Source of the DNA: Candidatus Latescibacterota bacterium | GTDB lineage: Bacteria; Latescibacterota; UBA2968; GCA-2709665 | Direction: 5' to 3' | Assembly: GCA_030746455.1 (NCBI GenBank) | Contig: JASLMQ010000347.1 | Location: 1 to 6,562, forward strand | DNA: 6,562 nucleotides | In this document: one piece after another, positions 5,820-6,562 of the stretch | Numbering within the stretch: position 1 is the first letter of the stretch | How the letters are laid out: every line of letters begins with the position of its first letter | Program-made: the position numbers and the translations under genes | Notes under the pieces: model-generated | Told to the model about the DNA's origin: nothing | Database searches by the model: none | What the model saw: only the letters and a program-made list of their open reading frames with translations

Positions 5820-6317
5820 ATGACGGTGAGGACGGGAGGCAACATCCGCCAGGAGGGGGGCATGGCCCTCGAGTTGCTGGATTTCAGCGTCGGGGGCATC
5901 AAGGCCTCAAGTTCCACCGCCTTCCTGAGCTATGTGCTGGGCGAAGACTACAAATCGATGCCGATGGAAGAGCAGATCGAGGCCCTGGAGAACCTGTGCT
6001 TCCTCCTGAACTTCTACCCGAAGCTACGGTTCAACCGGGAGACGGAATTCTGTCAGCCCGAACTTCCGATGAGGATCCAGATTCTCGCTAAGGTCGTGAG
6101 AACCGAGTTGTCCAAGCCGAAGAGTGAGGAGGAACGGCCCGATATTACGGGGTTCGGAATGAAGTTCTACTATGATCCCAGCGAATATTCGCGCGACTCC
6201 TTCAGCTACGACCGCTGGGATCTGATCCGGGACTTCAAGGAAAACAAACACTTCCGGGTTGTCCACAACTCGCTGAACCAGCTCATCGGATTCCTCGAAA
6301 GCCAGCACAGGACCTGA
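5820..6317 (+). CDS. PilZ-domain protein, C-terminal portion (downstream of the amber codon)
   Basis: In the same frame as the preceding gene, ending at TGA 6315-6317. It is 165 residues from ATG 5820, but that ATG lacks an SD and coding character begins earlier, at 5778. ATG 5862 has a strong SD and would give 151 residues. In combined numbering (codon 1 at 4863), the segment holds LLDFSVGGIK, with D340, S342, G344 and G345 matching the PilZ [D/N]xSxxG signature. Further on come a helical insert (about 360-385), an ILAKVVRTE strand (about 407-415) and GFGMKF (430-435), the usual closing strands of a PilZ barrel. The C-terminal 45 residues are acidic, aromatic and probably helical. Together these support a PilZ domain, so a c-di-GMP receptor controlling motility, adhesion or polysaccharide output is likely. 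A lone fragment would lack the upstream Arg motif and most of the N-terminal module. Confidence 0.72.
   Translation: MTVRTGGNIRQEGGMALELLDFSVGGIKASSSTAFLSYVLGEDYKSMPMEEQIEALENLCFLLNFYPKLRFNRETEFCQPELPMRIQILAKVVRTELSKPKSEEERPDITGFGMKFYYDPSEYSRDSFSYDRWDLIRDFKENKHFRVVHNSLNQLIGFLESQHRT
5851..5864 (+). promoter_or_regulatory. Internal ribosome binding site and ATG within the PilZ-like frame
   Basis: AGGAGG (5851-5856), a 5-nt spacer and ATG 5862-5864, in frame with the PilZ-like C-terminal segment. It lies 85 nt after the amber codon and six codons before the DxSxGG motif. It could allow reinitiation and a 151-residue product. It may equally be a by-product of the codons for Arg-Gln-Glu-Gly-Gly-Met. 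Confidence 0.45.
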
Positions 6318-6562
6318 GGGGCGGCGCCGAGTTGGCTCTGCCTTTCGAAGTGGCAGTTCCCCAAGCCCCGACCTGCGACACGCTATGCCCATATCCCCGG
6401 TGAAATTGCATCACTGTTCCCCGCTTCCTTCTCTCCACGTCCCTCACGCCGTCGGCGTCCATCCGAAGCTCCGCTAGGATTCCCCGCTGGCCATCTGAAG
6501 ACCCCAACGGACAGTCGACGCCCGTGTCTTGGAGCCCGCCGACGGTCCCGTATTCCGCCCAC

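Noticed and set aside
6338..6356. Small CTGCC/GGCAG stem after the PilZ-like gene as a terminator
   Set aside because: The stem is only 5 bp, with a 9-nt loop and no U-tract; too weak to call.
6283..6507. Possible 74-codon gene on the - strand near the right end
   Set aside because: No SD, promoter or domain is visible, and it overlaps the PilZ-like gene end. The 6318-6562 tail holds no gene I can support.
6449..6545. 9-bp inverted repeat CCGTCGGCG / CGCCGACGG in the right tail
   Set aside because: Short arms about 80 bp apart in GC-rich DNA are compatible with chance, and nothing else marks a mobile element.

Overview
The window is GC-rich bacterial chromosomal DNA (about 60% GC or more by eye). 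It has tightly packed genes, Shine-Dalgarno (SD) motifs, sigma70-type promoters and housekeeping families, and shows no phage, IS, CRISPR, tRNA or rRNA signature. A two-PDZ HtrA periplasmic protease and a probable PilZ protein fit a Gram-negative-type bacterium, perhaps from a less studied GC-rich phylum. The sequence does not let me name the taxon.

Layout: (1) Positions 1-1993, + strand: the C-terminal part of an HtrA/DegP-like serine protease, then after 31 bp a complete M24 metallopeptidase (Xaa-Pro aminopeptidase/dipeptidase type), probably one transcript. (2) 1994-2096: a short convergent gap with a perfect 12-bp-stem hairpin, probably a shared terminator. (3) 4598-2097, - strand: a four-gene run read leftward: YfcE/MJ0936-type metallophosphoesterase, a small uncharacterised protein resembling DUF6504, an O6-alkylguanine-DNA alkyltransferase (ogt) and a XerD tyrosine recombinase that starts inside the ogt 3' end. 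The last two genes give the operon a DNA repair and chromosome maintenance flavour. (4) 4599-4862: a divergent intergenic region that turns AT-rich towards its right end. It holds two back-to-back promoters whose perfect TTGACA -35 boxes lie in an 8-bp inverted repeat. (5) 4863-6317, + strand: a reading frame for a PilZ-like (probably c-di-GMP-binding) protein, cut by one in-frame TAG codon at 5775-5777. Coding character continues in the same frame past the TAG to a TGA at 6315-6317. (6) 6318-6562: 245 bp with no supportable gene.

The most noteworthy point is the split PilZ-like gene. Its possible RxxxR motif lies before the amber codon, while the DxSxGG motif and the following PilZ-like strands lie after it. 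A strong SD with an in-frame ATG (5851-5864) sits just before the DxSxGG motif, so a separate 151-residue product is possible. Otherwise the content is ordinary core-genome material. I see no defence system or other clearly new multi-gene system.
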